A stretch of 64,000 bases of DNA from positions 496,001 to 560,000 of the forward strand of contig JAOANU010000005.1 in NCBI GenBank assembly GCA_034387635.1, in the 5' to 3' direction. The position numbers were made by a program, and so were the translations under genes. This stretch comes from Rhodosporidiobolus odoratus (lineage: Eukaryota > Basidiomycota > Microbotryomycetes > Sporidiobolales > Sporidiobolaceae). Under the pieces are notes generated by a model, which saw nothing but the letters and a program-made list of their open reading frames with translations, did not search any database and was not told the origin of the DNA. Positions within the stretch are counted from its first letter, which is position 1. Each line of letters opens with the position of its first letter. Of this stretch, positions 21,920 through 33,668 are shown one piece after another.

Positions 21920-23466
21920 ATGGGCCGCAAACGTCCCTGCGCCACGACAGCTCCTACCAACACCACCGCCTTTCGCACCGCTGAACGAGCTTGGAAATCT
22001 CCCTCCTTCGACCTCTCACTCGCCTTTGATGCTTCACAAATAGTCTGGGAAGTCCAAGGCGAGGACGGCAGGACACGAGGGATCTGGACTGCAGGCCATG
22101 GGACTATTGAAGAGTGCTGGAAGGTGTCGCTGGGCGATTTGGCTGACAGTGGGATGGGACAAAGTAGGTGGAAAGGCAAGGACAAGGAGAACGAGCGAGA
22201 CTATGCTGTGATTGTACCGCGCATCCCTGGTACGCCTCGGATCAACGTCCATCCCTTCCGCACGATCAGGCTGACAATAGACGTGCAGGTCTCGTCCTCT
22301 TTCCCTCGATTCTTTCCGAAAGTCTCCAGCGCGAACTCGTTGTCGAGACTTTACAGAACGCACGAAGGCCGAATCTTACCAATCTCGATGCGTTCTATCA
22401 GCTACCTGAAGGCGGGCTGTGGAAGGCTTGGTCGAGTGGGAGAGGAGAAGAGGTCGTGCCGTCGCTGCTCGGAGACGGCGTTTCCAGCTCGAGGGGGAGC
22501 TCGCCGAATGGCAGTGGCTCTGAACAGACGCTTGCGCCGTCAATGTGCGCTTGCCCGTCGATCCGCGTGGCTAAGGAGGTTAGCGTTGACGCCGCTGGCG
22601 AAAGGAAAGAGATTACGGTGCGGGAAATGCTGCCAAAGTTGCGGTGGTCGAATGTGGGCTACCACTACAACGTGAGTGGACCTGAGCTACTTTCTACACG
22701 ATCACCTCGCTCAGGCTTGCCTATGCAGTGGACTACGAAACTGTACGAATTCGACCGGGGCTTCATTCCCCTGCCTCCGCTGGTACTGCGGTGTTGTCGG
22801 GACATTGTGCGGGCTATGCCTTGGGCAGCCGTTTTCGACAATTCGCACTCGGGAGAGCCAACGCAGAGTCGGAACATGGGAACGGAAAATTGGACCAGAT
22901 GGAACGAGGATTACGAGCCAGATGCCGGGATCATCAACTTTGTATGCGCTGCCTTGTCCCCCCTTGAGCCTCCCTTCGCTGAACTTTCTCAGCGTGCAGT
23001 ACCAAGCCAAAGACTCTCTTACTGGCCACACCGATCATTCCGAAAAGGATGCGACTCGACCGCTCGTCTCCTTTAGGTGCGCCTGGTCCCCCGTTCCGCT
23101 TCTAAAGCCTCGCTCACCCTCCTATGTCTGTAGTCTTGGTCACTCCTCCGTCTTCCTCGTAGGCGGCATCACCCGCGACGTCCCGCCTCTCGCTATCCTC
23201 CTTCGATCCGGCGACGGACTCTGCATGTCCGGTCCCGGTCGACTCGCTTTTCACGGCTCGCTCACTCTCCCTGATCCTGCCGAAGGGTCGTCATACTCAT
23301 GCTTACTCGCGGCGCAGGTCTCCCTCGCGTACTCGCCGGCACTCTTCCCTCCTTTCTTGCAGCGGATCAAGCGGACGAGGTGCGAGGGACGGAAAACTGG
23401 ACGCCTTACGGGGAGTATCTGGAGAGGGGGGCGAGGATCAACGTCAATGTGCGGAGCGTGTTCTGA
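21920..23466 (+). CDS. AlkB homologue 1 (Fe(II)/2-oxoglutarate dioxygenase), 417 aa
   Basis: ALKBH1-type oxygenase; family members demethylate modified bases in DNA or RNA. The catalytic core starts INFYQAKDSLTGHTDHSE with the HxD iron ligands, followed by SLGHSSVFLVGGITRDVPP, then GDGLCMSGPGRLAFHGLPRV with the third His ligand, and ends ARINVNVRSVF with the Arg that contacts 2-oxoglutarate. Exons: 21920-22229, 22289-22671, 22729-22941, 23000-23076, 23134-23255 and 23318-23466; the sum is exactly 418 codons. The last intron must use a GC donor (GC at 23256) to join FHG to LPRV. Substrate cannot be told from sequence. Confidence 0.93.
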
Positions 23467-23909
23467 GGCGGGATTGAATCGGGTTAGACAAGGACTGACC
23501 AATAGAAGGGCGGGCAAGCGGGAAAAGATCATACAGCCTGGTAAGCAGCTTCCCCTTCTGTCCTCTCGAGAGCTGCGGCACTAACACTTGCCTGGAATCC
23601 CTGCGATATGGCAGACTTCAGCTTAGATCGCGGGGCTTCTCAATTGAGTTGCTCCCTTTTTCGCTTCATGGGCAACCCGACAACGACAAGGGCGAAAGAA
23701 TGGCAGGTTGCTTCGCTGGAAGCTTCGCCTACGCTATCGACGCTCAGAGATTTGCCCTAGCTCTGCTCGCTTGCGTATCGTGGAAGGACCAAACCCGCTT
23801 CGCGAAGCAAAAGACTCCTGTCTCTTTCCTCATCAAATTCCTTTCTGATTTTCTGCCGTTCATCGCCTCGCTCACTTGCCTCGACACCCGGCAAACTGCT
23901 CAAAACGAC
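23467..23909. other. Intergenic region ALKBH1 to BTB relic
   Basis: Presumed ALKBH1 3' UTR plus the upstream region of the BTB relic. No supported gene. Confidence 0.5.
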
Positions 23910-24478
23910 ATGTTTACACCCGCCGAAGACCTCAACGGCCCCCTCGACCAGCTCAGCCTCTCACCCTCCTCTCCACTCGCCCTTCACTTAAAATTCACCC
24001 TCAAATGCTCGGACGGCGAAACATCTCGGTCGACGCCGCGCTGCTTTACAGCACCTCTAGTGTCTCCAGGACATGCTGGACTCGGGCAGCGGAGAGAATA
24101 GCTGCGAGGTTAGCGAGATCAAGGGCGACAGTGAGTCGTCGCTGATAGCGCTGAAGGAGGGCAAGCCGCCGGCAGACGAAGAAGAGTGGGCGACGATGTA
24201 CAAGGTACAAGACAAGTACGACGTTCCTGCGCTAAGGTCGATGTTCAGTATGCCTCCCCAGTACGTCCGCTCTCCTGTTTTCCCTAACCTTTCCCCGGTT
24301 GATGCTGCTCCTATGCAGCTCGACTGTGAATGCCGCTCCCCTCTCGACCTATATCATGGCACTTCAATATCTGCAGGTCGCCAGGGGCGCTGGTGACGTT
24401 TCGCTGAAGGAAGGTCTCGCCAGCGCTTCCGCTTCGACGGTATACCAGAAGCTGCCTGCAATGGATCGCACTCACCTC
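23910..24478 (+). pseudogene. BTB/POZ-domain gene relic with two frameshifts
   Basis: Begins MFTPAEDLNGPLDQLSLSP. A BTB-like region then lies in three successive frames: LKFTLKCSDGE, next NISVDAALLYSTSSV, next QDMLDSGSGEN. The breaks are near 24012-24022 and 24062-24070, each fixed by one missing base. Downstream the frame is open: EEEWATMYKVQDKYDV, one intron (24256-24315 region), then LSTYIMALQYLQVARG. BTB proteins usually act as adaptors for cullin-3 ligases or in complexes. No canonical introns fit the two breaks, so decay or sequencing error is likelier. The last exon could splice in phase 0 onto the family-C exons that follow. Confidence 0.5.
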
Positions 24479-24647
24479 GTATGCTATAATCTCTGTTCCC
24501 ATGACCGACCTAGCACTCACCGATTGAGAATGAGTAGGAGAAATGTCACTCTGTCCGCTTACTCCATGGGGGGCTAGCTGTAAGTTATGTGCCCAGTCAT
24601 ACATTCTGTTGAGTCCAAGCAGGAGACTGACGTGGATTCCTCTTCAG

Positions 24648-25383
24648 CCAGCAAGGTTCTATGGTAACTTCAAGGAGGTCGCTGCTGTGAGCTTTTTCTC
24701 TGCAGCTCCTACAACAAGAGCAGCGCAATAGAACTAGGTTTACAGCTTGCAGATCTCGGCGGTGTGGCACCACTTCCTGTCGATGTGCTGTGCGCCCCTC
24801 CTGAAGAGGTTACTCGCGGCCTTAATCAGTTTCCTCAACTCTACCTGCCACATAATCCGGTTCCTACTGTACTACAGGCCATCGGCGCAATAGCACGTCG
24901 ACTGGTCCAGCTCAACCATTCTCACCGAGTCAACGCGCAAAACTGGGAAGACCACTTCAAGCATCTGCTGAAAGCGCCCAGCTGTCCCCTCGTCCCAGTA
25001 GAGGACGAGATCGTACTCTATCATGAGCTAGAGGCTGTCTGGTGTCTTCTTCCGAGGTGGTCTCGCGGGGTCATGGTAAAGATCCATACCCCGTTGTATA
25101 TGTGCCTCAGGTGTCAGCCTAATATTCTCCTTGCCTACAGGTTCCTCCATCCCGGGATCTAGAGTGTATCTCGAGCACTGTGTGTCCCTCTCTCGAGCAC
25201 ATCATCAGCAGGAATCGATACGACCCGTCTGCCTTTTCCGTTTCATAGCCTCTCACGCCAGCTGCCTCCATTGTGAACAAGGCCTTGGCGGCACACCACA
25301 CACTGGAGAATCAAGTACGGTATGTAAGCGGTAGCCGGTACGTCCTTTGGCAACTCGCCTTCTCGAAAGAAACCCGTCATTGA
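24648..25383 (+). pseudogene. Truncated member (copy C) of an unrecognised modular gene family
   Basis: Function unknown. Four exons match exons 4-7 of the two intact paralogues at 35.8-37.6 and 42.1-44.1 kb: 24648-24686 (PARFYGNFKEVAA), 24746-25075 (LADLGG..APLPVDVL .. ELEAVWCLLPRW), 25141-25179 (VPPSRDLECISST, 39 nt like its counterparts) and 25249-25383 (starts PL, as in the others). All introns are in phase 0. Exons 1-3 are missing: the BTB relic lies there instead. The C-terminal GYxSLASVK tail is also absent. Either a degenerate fragment or the 3' half of a chimera with the BTB gene. Confidence 0.55.
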
Positions 25384-25958
25384 TCTCCCGCTAGTTATAG
25401 GGCTGCCCCGGCGTCAGGCTCGGCTCGCCAACCTGGCATGACGCAGCAGGCTCCGCACAACAGTATGACAGGCTTGCGCGAGGAGCATTGGCCTGTGAAC
25501 GGTTACCCTGGAAATCACTCTCACGTGGAGCAGAGTCTCGAGCACCGCAGGATCAGCCTCAGGGCTGCGAGGAGGCTGGGTACGACGCCGGAGGCATGGA
25601 AGAATTTGTAGATACGTAGGCGCCTCTGTTCGAGGTTGGTGGACACCTGGAAGTACATGACTCGTTGGTACTCCTCGTACTCACTCCAGGTTGAGAAGGC
25701 CAAACCGGGGAGAAACTTCGAAGCCTGGTTGCGACGCGACGAATGATCCAGCCAAGGTAGAAAGATCATCGGAAGTGCCCCAGATACCTGTATCATGGAC
25801 GAACAATAGCAACTACGCAGTAAACAGCTCGTAGCCGGCATGATCTTCGCTCCCGCCGATTCTGCTCCAGCCCCGGCTCACTCACCCAGCTCTGCGTACA
25901 CCGAACCTTGCCGCACGCTTATCGCCACAGCCCGAGTTCCGCGTCCGCCTATCACGCC
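25384..25958. other. Intergenic region
   Basis: A minus-strand open frame of 106 codons (25521-25841) has no domain features or homology I can see, so I do not call it. Otherwise nothing recognisable. Confidence 0.45.
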
Positions 25959-26859
25959 TTATGCCAGCCTGAGTATCGTCGACCTGATCTTTGACACCCT
26001 CCTTGTAACGACGCTCTGACCTCCGGACGCTTCACTCGCCGGTTCGATGGCACGATAGCGAGGAGTAGATGAGAGGAATGACGGCATGTCGGGCCAAGGC
26101 GGATGAATGGGAAAAGTTGCGGGCTGGCAGAAGGATCTGTGGTCGATCGGAGAATGCGGAATGCGAGAGCGACGATGATCGGCGCAGAAGTTGCCGTATG
26201 TAGAGAGAGGGAGGAAGCTTAGGCTTGATGAACCCCCAGATATGGAAGAGACAGCATTGGCGGAATACTGAGGCGGCGGAGAGGAAAAGTCCGGTTCGGT
26301 AGCTGGTGCGGAGGGCATCGGTACTGAGCTCGAGTTGCTGCGGTGAGATAGTGGGGCTAGGTCTCTGACAGCTTCAGCATGGTTCGGCCGATGTCGACCG
26401 GAGAAGAGAGACGGCCTACATCGTTTCGCACCGACGGCGCCTCGCTGAGGACGGTCCACGCAGTCGGAAAGGCCACGCCGGATGCACCTGCCGTGGTACT
26501 CGCGTCAGCATCCTTTCGTCACACGGATCGTAGAGAACGCACCGATCACACGGGCGAGAGTTGCTGCACTTCCTTCCCGCTGCAGGTGCGACGACAAAGC
26601 GACGTGATCAGCAGGACCGAATGAAAAGCAGGGGGAGAGGCTGACCTTTCTTGCAGTGTGTACAAGCTGAGAGGAAGTCGCGTCTTTAGTAAAGGCCGAC
26701 AGCGGGACAGGGAGAGGAGGGAGACTGACCGACAGCGACGACTTCCCTTCTCTTCCTCGGCTTTGGCTCGACCGGACCAGCTTGTTCTTGCGCTACGCTT
26801 GCGATCCGACCGCTACTTCCTTCATCCGGGCACGTACGAGCATCCAGGTAGAGCGACAT
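25959..26859 (-). CDS. Small Zn2Cys6 (Gal4-type) transcription regulator, 238 aa
   Basis: Nuclear DNA-binding regulator. After a basic stretch (KPRKRREVV) comes a full binuclear zinc cluster: C-X2-C-X6-C-X5-C-X2-C-X7-C, read as ACTHCKKAGRKC, SNSRPC, DRC, IRRGLSDC. It is followed by VDRPQRGAVGAKRCRPS, a tail like that of a basidiomycete subclass of these factors. The rest is Ser/Pro-rich without a fungal-TF middle homology domain. Exons: 26730-26859, 26646-26666 (21 nt), 26543-26579 (37 nt) and 25959-26487; 239 codons. Two introns cut the zinc cluster itself, hiding it from single-frame searches. Target genes unknown. Confidence 0.82.
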
Positions 26860-27328
26860 GACCTCCTACTGCTAGCGTAGAGGGATAGCGAGTGAGCGGA
26901 CTTTGACCAGAAAGACGCCGTTGCTTCCAATAACTTCGAGGACGCCGAGGAGTTGTAGTATGGCGAAGACTGCAGGTGTTTCCAAGTGCACTAGTCGAAG
27001 CGCAATTAGGCAAAGAGCGAAAGCGAGGAAAGTGAGCGAGGAGGAAATCAGGGAGATCAGTGCGACGAAGCCAAGTTGTCGGCTCTGCCGCAGGGGGATG
27101 AAATAGCTACAAACCAAAAGGTACGAGGCTGAAACAGAAATCGTAAGCAGTGATCATATCCTCCACAACAGAATGAAAGCGAGAGGAGACGAGAAACCGA
27201 GAAAAGTGCTGTTCTCGCCGACGCGAAGTCCTTCTCGCCCGCCGCGCGTGTCCGCTGCAAAACCTTCTCGTGCATTACTTCCCCTAACGCATGTCATGAT
27301 GCGCTCCTCCACCAGTACGTCTCCCACC
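26860..27328. other. Region upstream of the Zn2Cys6 gene, downstream of XRN1
   Basis: Promoter/5' UTR of the regulator and 3' UTR of XRN1. A hydrophobic minus-strand frame (26872-27117) lacks an ATG and is probably an artefact of pyrimidine-rich sequence. Confidence 0.45.
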
Positions 27329-30300
27329 TTAAGCCTGAGACCCAGCCCCATTCGCTGCAACAGCCGCTCCCCCTCTGCCCCCACGCGGTCCACCTCTGCC
27401 CCTCCCCCGACCCCTCATGGGCTGGTTCAACCCCGCAGGCGGCGGGATCGCAACTCCACCTCTTCCTCCATTCCCAGCGAGGTGCACCACCCCAGCCGGC
27501 ATGCCTTTCGCATTGTGCTGAGGCGCATTGCCACTGAAAGGATGGTTCGCGAACGCGGGATTGACATAGGCGGCCGGGGCTCGCGGGACGGCGCCTATGT
27601 GAGGAGGGAAGAAGCCGCCGCGACCGAAGGCAGGTCCACCTCGCATGGGGTGGTGACCGCCGCGAATCCCGAGCGTTTGACCGAGTCGCTGTTGATGTGT
27701 GAGCGGTTGCTGAGGAGTGGAAGCGGGGGCGGCCGGAGCAGCCGGTGCTGTGCCATTAGCGACGGCGTTGAATGAGGCGCCGGAAGAGACCGATCGAGAG
27801 GGGTTTTGCAAGACCTGGACACCATTTCTGAGCCGCGGAGACAAGCGAGTCAGCTTCGGCACGGTCAATGACATCAGAGAGGAAAGGCAACCTACGCAGC
27901 GCCACGACCACGTCCGCGACCAGCTTGAGGTGGTGCGGGATGGAAGCCTACAAGGAACAATATAAATCAGTACCTGCTGTCTACAGCCGCCTCCAGGGCA
28001 GCGACAAAAGCGAGACAGAAACGCACCAGCCGCAGGCAACCCCTGCGCAGGCAGAATCGCCGGTCCACCCGGTCCTCCCTGGCGGAACTTGGCATTCTTG
28101 TTGACCGGAGCTGGCACAGGAGGCGAGGGAGCGCCGCCGCCAGTGGCATACTGCTGTTGCGTCAAATTGAGGACAGCAGAGCGAGTCACGCTACCACCGC
28201 GGTAGGCGCCGCAGCTACGACAACGAAAGAAGAAAGAAGTTGAGGCCGAATGAGCAGGCGACAGCTCCGGAACGGGCAGAGGAACAGAAGCGCACCGATC
28301 ACCAAGCGTCGTTCCGCCCATAAACTGCACGTCGAACACGATGTCGATGAAGTTGCTCTGGATGCCAACGACGACACCCTTGGCCGAAAGCGGTACCGAT
28401 CCCGTCTCAGCGACCGTGATGACACGATCACCAAGCGAGAAGGCCTGGTCACGCAATCGACCGGGAGCGTGAGCGGGCTTGAGTACACCTTGACGAGGAA
28501 TGCCGACGATGCGAGCTTGGCGGATCTTGTCGAGCGTCTTGGTTTCGGCGAGCTTGTCTTCGAGCTTCTCGATGAGCTGGACGGCGTCCTGCGTAGCCAA
28601 GTGGGCGTCAGTGACCGTTGCCGAGGCGAAATGAGAGGGCGGGACGAACCTTGTCGAGTTGCTCCGAGTAAAGAGGGACCTTCTCCATGTCGCGCACACC
28701 CTTTTCCTTGATCCACCCAAGAAGATCCTTCATGCGTTGCTCAACGACGTTGGGCGAGAAGAAGTCGGTCGAATAAGTAAGGTCTGCAGCCCACAAGGTT
28801 CTCATCAATACGGAGTAGACGGAATTCTGGGGAAAAAGGGATTAACGCACCACCCCTGTTCGAGTTGAGCGTCTCAACGATCTCGGGGAACAGCGTCTTG
28901 TACTCCTTGATCAAATCAATCGCCTTGTTGCTAAACTCCCATCCCGACTCGCCCTTCCTAGAGTACCCAAGCACCTTCTGCTGCTTCGCCTCAAACTTGA
29001 GATTGAGCCCCACGTTGACGCGTTGATCACCGTGATGCAGGAGGAGACTCGAAGTGAGCTTGGAGAGAGCGAGACCGGCGATGTAGCACGTCTTGGAGAT
29101 GTGGTAGGTTGGGAAGTAGGCGGCTTCGCGCATGTTCTGAAGGCGGGTCTTGAAGAGACCGTTTTCTTGCTTGTCGTTGGGGAAGAACTGGAGAGCGGAC
29201 GATGAGTGAAGCTCATCAGGGAAAGGGCGCGATAGAACATACAGCGATGCGAATAGCGAGAGCGTCGTTCTCGTGTCCGACAACTTGAGCCGGGACACCA
29301 TAGGCGACACCGCCGAGGAAGAAGACCTTGCAGCCTTCGGGGTACTCGATTTCGAGCGGAATAGCGGGTCGTTCCTGTGAGCACAGTTGAGGGGTGAATG
29401 AGAGCTCATGAACGAGAGAAAGAGATCGGCGAGAGGGGAAGACACGCACCATGTACCGCACGTCCTCAGACGAGACAGCAGTCACGACAGCCTGCAGCGC
29501 GTAGTCCTCGACGTCATCTTCCCATTCCTTGATCATCGAGCCATCCTCTTCGCGCTTGAGGCCTAGGTGCAGAAAGATTCAAGGGGAATAGCCGTCAGCG
29601 TGAGGGTAGACAGGGAAAGACAACGAGGGATGACCACGCACCCTTGAGCGGCTTGGCATGAACCAGGACCTCGACTCCTCCGATAATACACCCCTTCTGC
29701 TTTGAGTAAACATGCTCGATCCTCTCCGCGCTCCTCCTAAATTTTATCATATCCCCCTGACTCTGCGGAATCTTGTTGACGCTGGGCTGACCTCCAAGGT
29801 CCTGCACCTCATACCTAAAGAGGTCATCCGAGATAGCCTCGACAAACGCCTCGCGAAGGTAAGGGTACCCAACAAAGACTCGTTTGCCAACGACGAGTTT
29901 GGCCGCGTCTTCGACTTTGACGCTGTCGAACTGGTTATCGATCGAGACAACCATGGTTTCGCGGCGAGAATCGGTTTGGAAGACGTTGACGCCGTGGAAG
30001 CCGAGTGAGGCGGTGTGGGACAGGGTGTTGAGAGAGGGGAAGCCAGAGATGGCATCTTTTCCGAGAAGGGCGTTGGGCATGAGACCCTTGACGTAAGATA
30101 GACCACCATCGAGAGTCGGAAGGTGATAGTTCTCGAGACGAGTGTGGTTGTGCGGCAGATCGGGGAAAAAGGTCGGCAACGAGGAAGGGTACGTTTGGTC
30201 GAGGGTTTCGTCGTAGGTGAAAATAGTACTGTTGCCGAACGAGTTGCGAGCATTCTCCTCAGCCGTGAGCCGGGGCGCGCGGGTCTCCATCGTCTTAAGA

Positions 30301-33300
30301 AGGCGCTTCTCGTCGATGAAAGGAATCTTGACAATGGCCTCCCAGTCCTGCTTCTTGCCATTCAGGTCTTGCTCGAACGTGCTGGGGTAGAAGTCGATAA
30401 TGGGCGAGTAAGGGTCCGACATGAGATCGCGGAAAGCGGGAGGGATGTGAGCCGACGAGAGCTCGGGCAAGACTCCCATAAGCTGCTCGAACGGTCGGAA
30501 AGGCGTGCCAAGTTCAAAGTCGAACTTGTAAGATGCCGCGTGCTTGAGATCTGTAGGGGTAGGGAGGAGCGTGAGCCGCAGCACTTTGCTAATCGGAAAA
30601 GGCAAAGCGCACCCGTCATTTTCGGGGCATAATGGTAATTGTAGAACCATCCCCAACTGGCAACACCAGAGTAGTAATACCGAAGAACCCACTGCAGGCC
30701 CTCAATATAGCGGAAAGTAAGGTCATGAAGCGACTTGGGGTCGTTGACGTGGTCGAATTCGAGTTTCTCCTGCAATCCCCCCAAGCATAAGAGGATCAGT
30801 CTCGGCTGGAAAGGAGGATAGCAAGAGCAAGGACGACAAGACGCACCTTGTAGTAATCCCTCTTCCATACCTCCATCCTCTCCTTAATCTCCTTCTCCTG
30901 TTCCTCCTCTGCCTCTTCCGCCGTGATCTCCCTCACCACCTCCGCCTTAGCATACTGGCCCAACACCCTCTTGATAGCCGTCTGCCATTCCGGCTCGTCC
31001 CCATCTCCCTGCTTCCCCTGCTTCGCTTTTGTCGCTGCCCGTCGGGGGTGCGCAACCTCACCATTCAGCGAGAGATGCACAATCCCAATATCCTCCGCTT
31101 CGCTACTACTCTCCCCTTCTTCTTCTTCCTCACTGATACCATCGTCAGCCTCCTCCCTGGCCATCGCAAGGAGCGCATCATCAAACCTAACCGTGATCAA
31201 GTTTTCCCCTTCATCGGTAAACTCGTCATAGGTAACGAAGAGTCGCAGTTTATCCGCAAGCTCGGCGAGGAATCGTCGATCTCGAGCGGCGTAGGTATTG
31301 GGCAGCTGCAATCGCGCATCAGTGCATAGAGTGGAGAGGTTGGAGAGGACGAAAGAGGAGAGCGCGTCGGCGATCTTCTTTTGCGTTTCGGAGAGAACTG
31401 CGCAAGGGCAAATAGGTCAAATAACTTATGGCAGTAAGCCGCCACCATGACACCAGGTGTATATAGGAGACAGCATCAGATAAGCGCAATTCCGACGTAC
31501 TCATCCTCCCCTTTGCCCTCGCCTTCTCCGCCTGCTTCTCCGTCATACTCTCTCCATTCCCCGGTCCATTGACCTTTCCATTCACCTTCTTCTTCCCCTT
31601 GATAAAGCTCACATCTGCCGCTTCGTGCTCAAACTGTTCCCGCTCAAACACGCCCAGTTCATTCAGAATCAGTTGCAATCGGTCCACTCGGAGGTGACCG
31701 TGTTCGTTTAGATATCCACCTGCAAGTCACAGCGTCAATATTGGACTTGTGAGAGATGGTATGGTATAAAGGGCAAAGAGGGAACGCGCCGGCAACCGGC
31801 AACACCCTCTTATAGATCTCAAACAACCGATTCAAAGCTCCCTCGTTGATATGTAAACCCGGCAGATGGGGCAAGAAATCGTTACCGATAAAGATGTTGA
31901 GCAGGATAAAGTCGTCGATGATACGTTCTAGGTCGTATTCAAAGGGCAGGGGTGGGGAGAGAGATTTGAGGGAGGAAAATTCGAGGTCGAGGTATTCGCG
32001 GAAGAGGGAGAGGTGCATGAGGAAGAAGTTTTGGTTCTCAAGACTGTACGCACAAGTCGAACATGGATCAGACACCGCAACGCCATTAAGGCGGGAAGAG
32101 AGAGAAGAAGCAGTCAACGCCGACGTACCCTTTCGCCTTTCCCTTCTTACTGTTTCCAAACGTCACTTCCTCCCTCAGCAAACAGAAGTGCGGGTCATGA
32201 CTTAGGAGACCCAACATGATCAGGTCAGCGTCGAGACCGTAAAGACAGTGTCGAACGTTAGGGTTGTAATCGGGTTGCGCCTTCGAGAGGCGGATGTATT
32301 CCATAATCTTGTGTTCACCTTCACCGGGGACCTGTGCGCATAAACTCGAGTCAGCATACGAATCGCTTCAGATGATGTTCGAGCACGGGGAGGCCACAGC
32401 CTCGACGAGCGCGGACAGAGGAAGGGATTGCGCACCTCGTGTCCCGACAAAATGATTTCCACCCCTCGCCAGTCTGCGTCTTCGGACACCTTCTTCGCGA
32501 TAAAATACTTGAGCTGCGCCGACAGCCTGGCCATGAAAGGCGTTCCTGCGAGGAGGCAGCATTATGCGAAGAGAGTCAGTGCTACAACTACGACAAAAGC
32601 GGATAAGCCAGTCGCTGTAGACGCGGTCGCTTCGAGCGCAACGTCATGAGGACGGCCGACTCACCCGGCGTAATGCAGTTGCTGTCAAACCCTTCCTCCT
32701 CCGGGATCTCTTCCCCCCTCGCTTTTGCCTTGTCGACGGCCTCCTTTGCCTCCTTGGCACTCCTAAACCTCCTGCTCCTCTGCTGGTTCATCTTTGCCCT
32801 CGGTGCGACTCCGTCAATGGCGAGGAAAAAGAGCTTTTGGGGTTTGATGACGCTGAACAGGTGAGCGACGTAGGCAAAGACGCCGAGAAAGATGTCTTGT
32901 TCGCTGATGCGAAAGGAAGCGTCGTTGTCGTTGGGGTGACTGCAATTGTGAATGATACCGTTCATGTCGAGGTCTGCGAGTCAAGAGTGGAGTGAGTGAA
33001 GGGGGAGGTGGGGAAGAGGGGAGAAGGGGAACAGGACAGCGCACAGAGGTTGTCAAATTCGGGAATGCGGTTCTCCTGGATGAGCTGCGAGATGAGCGGG
33101 TATCGCTCGCTGTACGAGAGTGCATATATTAGCGATGTGTAAAGAAGAGTGGCGGAAGGGAGGGAGAACTGACGACATGAAGCGGAAGAACTAGACGAGT
33201 GAGATGTGGGTCAGCTCGGCAGACTGATCCGTAGTCCCAAGATGGGAAGCAGTACCTTTGGAATGCCTGCATAGTGTGGAGGGGGAGGGGAGAGTGAGCA

Positions 33301-33357
33301 GGCTGGTAAGAAGGAGGGGGGGGGGGGGGGCCAAAGCTAGGGTAGGAACTGACCCAT
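27329..33357 (-). CDS. XRN1: Cytoplasmic 5'-3' exoribonuclease 1
   Basis: Degrades decapped mRNA 5' to 3' in the cytoplasm. The N-terminus MGIPKFFRFMSERYPLI is assembled from exons of 4 nt (33354-33357), 11 nt (33256-33266), 17 nt (33174-33190) and a fourth exon from 33109. Catalytic landmarks: [50 protein letters not shown] and [16 protein letters not shown]-terminal landmarks are an SH3-like segment ([20 protein letters not shown]) and a Pro/Gln/Gly-rich tail ending in RGG repeats ([14 protein letters not shown]). [25 protein letters not shown] and the SH3-like region favour Xrn1 over nuclear Rat1. At least 15 exons; not all junctions numbered. Confidence 0.95.
33316..33330. repeat. 15-bp G homopolymer
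   Basis: Uninterrupted run of G on the plus strand. It falls within intron 1 (33267-33353) of XRN1, so the pre-mRNA carries 15 C residues in the middle of an 87-nt intron. Confidence 0.9.
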
Positions 33358-33668
33358 GGTGTTTCGAGTCTAGCGTAGGAGCAAGGTGTTCAAGTAACGA
33401 CAGTGAGTGAAGCTAGTCAAGCGAGTTGTGGCGGAACGAAGAGAGGACGCGAGAGTGAATCCGACTCGACGACCGCCGATCGCAACCAAAGTAATTCCGT
33501 TTAAAGGGCCATACTACAAATGACGCAGCTCACTATGTAATCCGGCTGCCAGAAGGGCCTGGCTTGACTGGGGTGAGCTGGCTCGGGGGGTTTGGTGAAT
33601 TTTCTCCGATTCTCCCGCCCCCACTCTGGACAGCAGCTGCCAGTGACATCTATCTTGGCTACCAGACC
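33358..33668. other. Divergent promoter XRN1 / mitochondrial carrier
   Basis: 311 bp between two divergent start codons; both promoters must lie here. No further feature seen. Confidence 0.55.

Noticed and set aside
25521..25841. 106-codon minus-strand frame
   Set aside because: Starts with ATG but shows no motif or relation to neighbours; frames of this length are common by chance in this GC-rich DNA.
26872..27117. Hydrophobic minus-strand frame resembling membrane helices
   Set aside because: No ATG, no consistent splice partners, and it lies in the pyrimidine-rich upstream region of the Zn2Cys6 gene.
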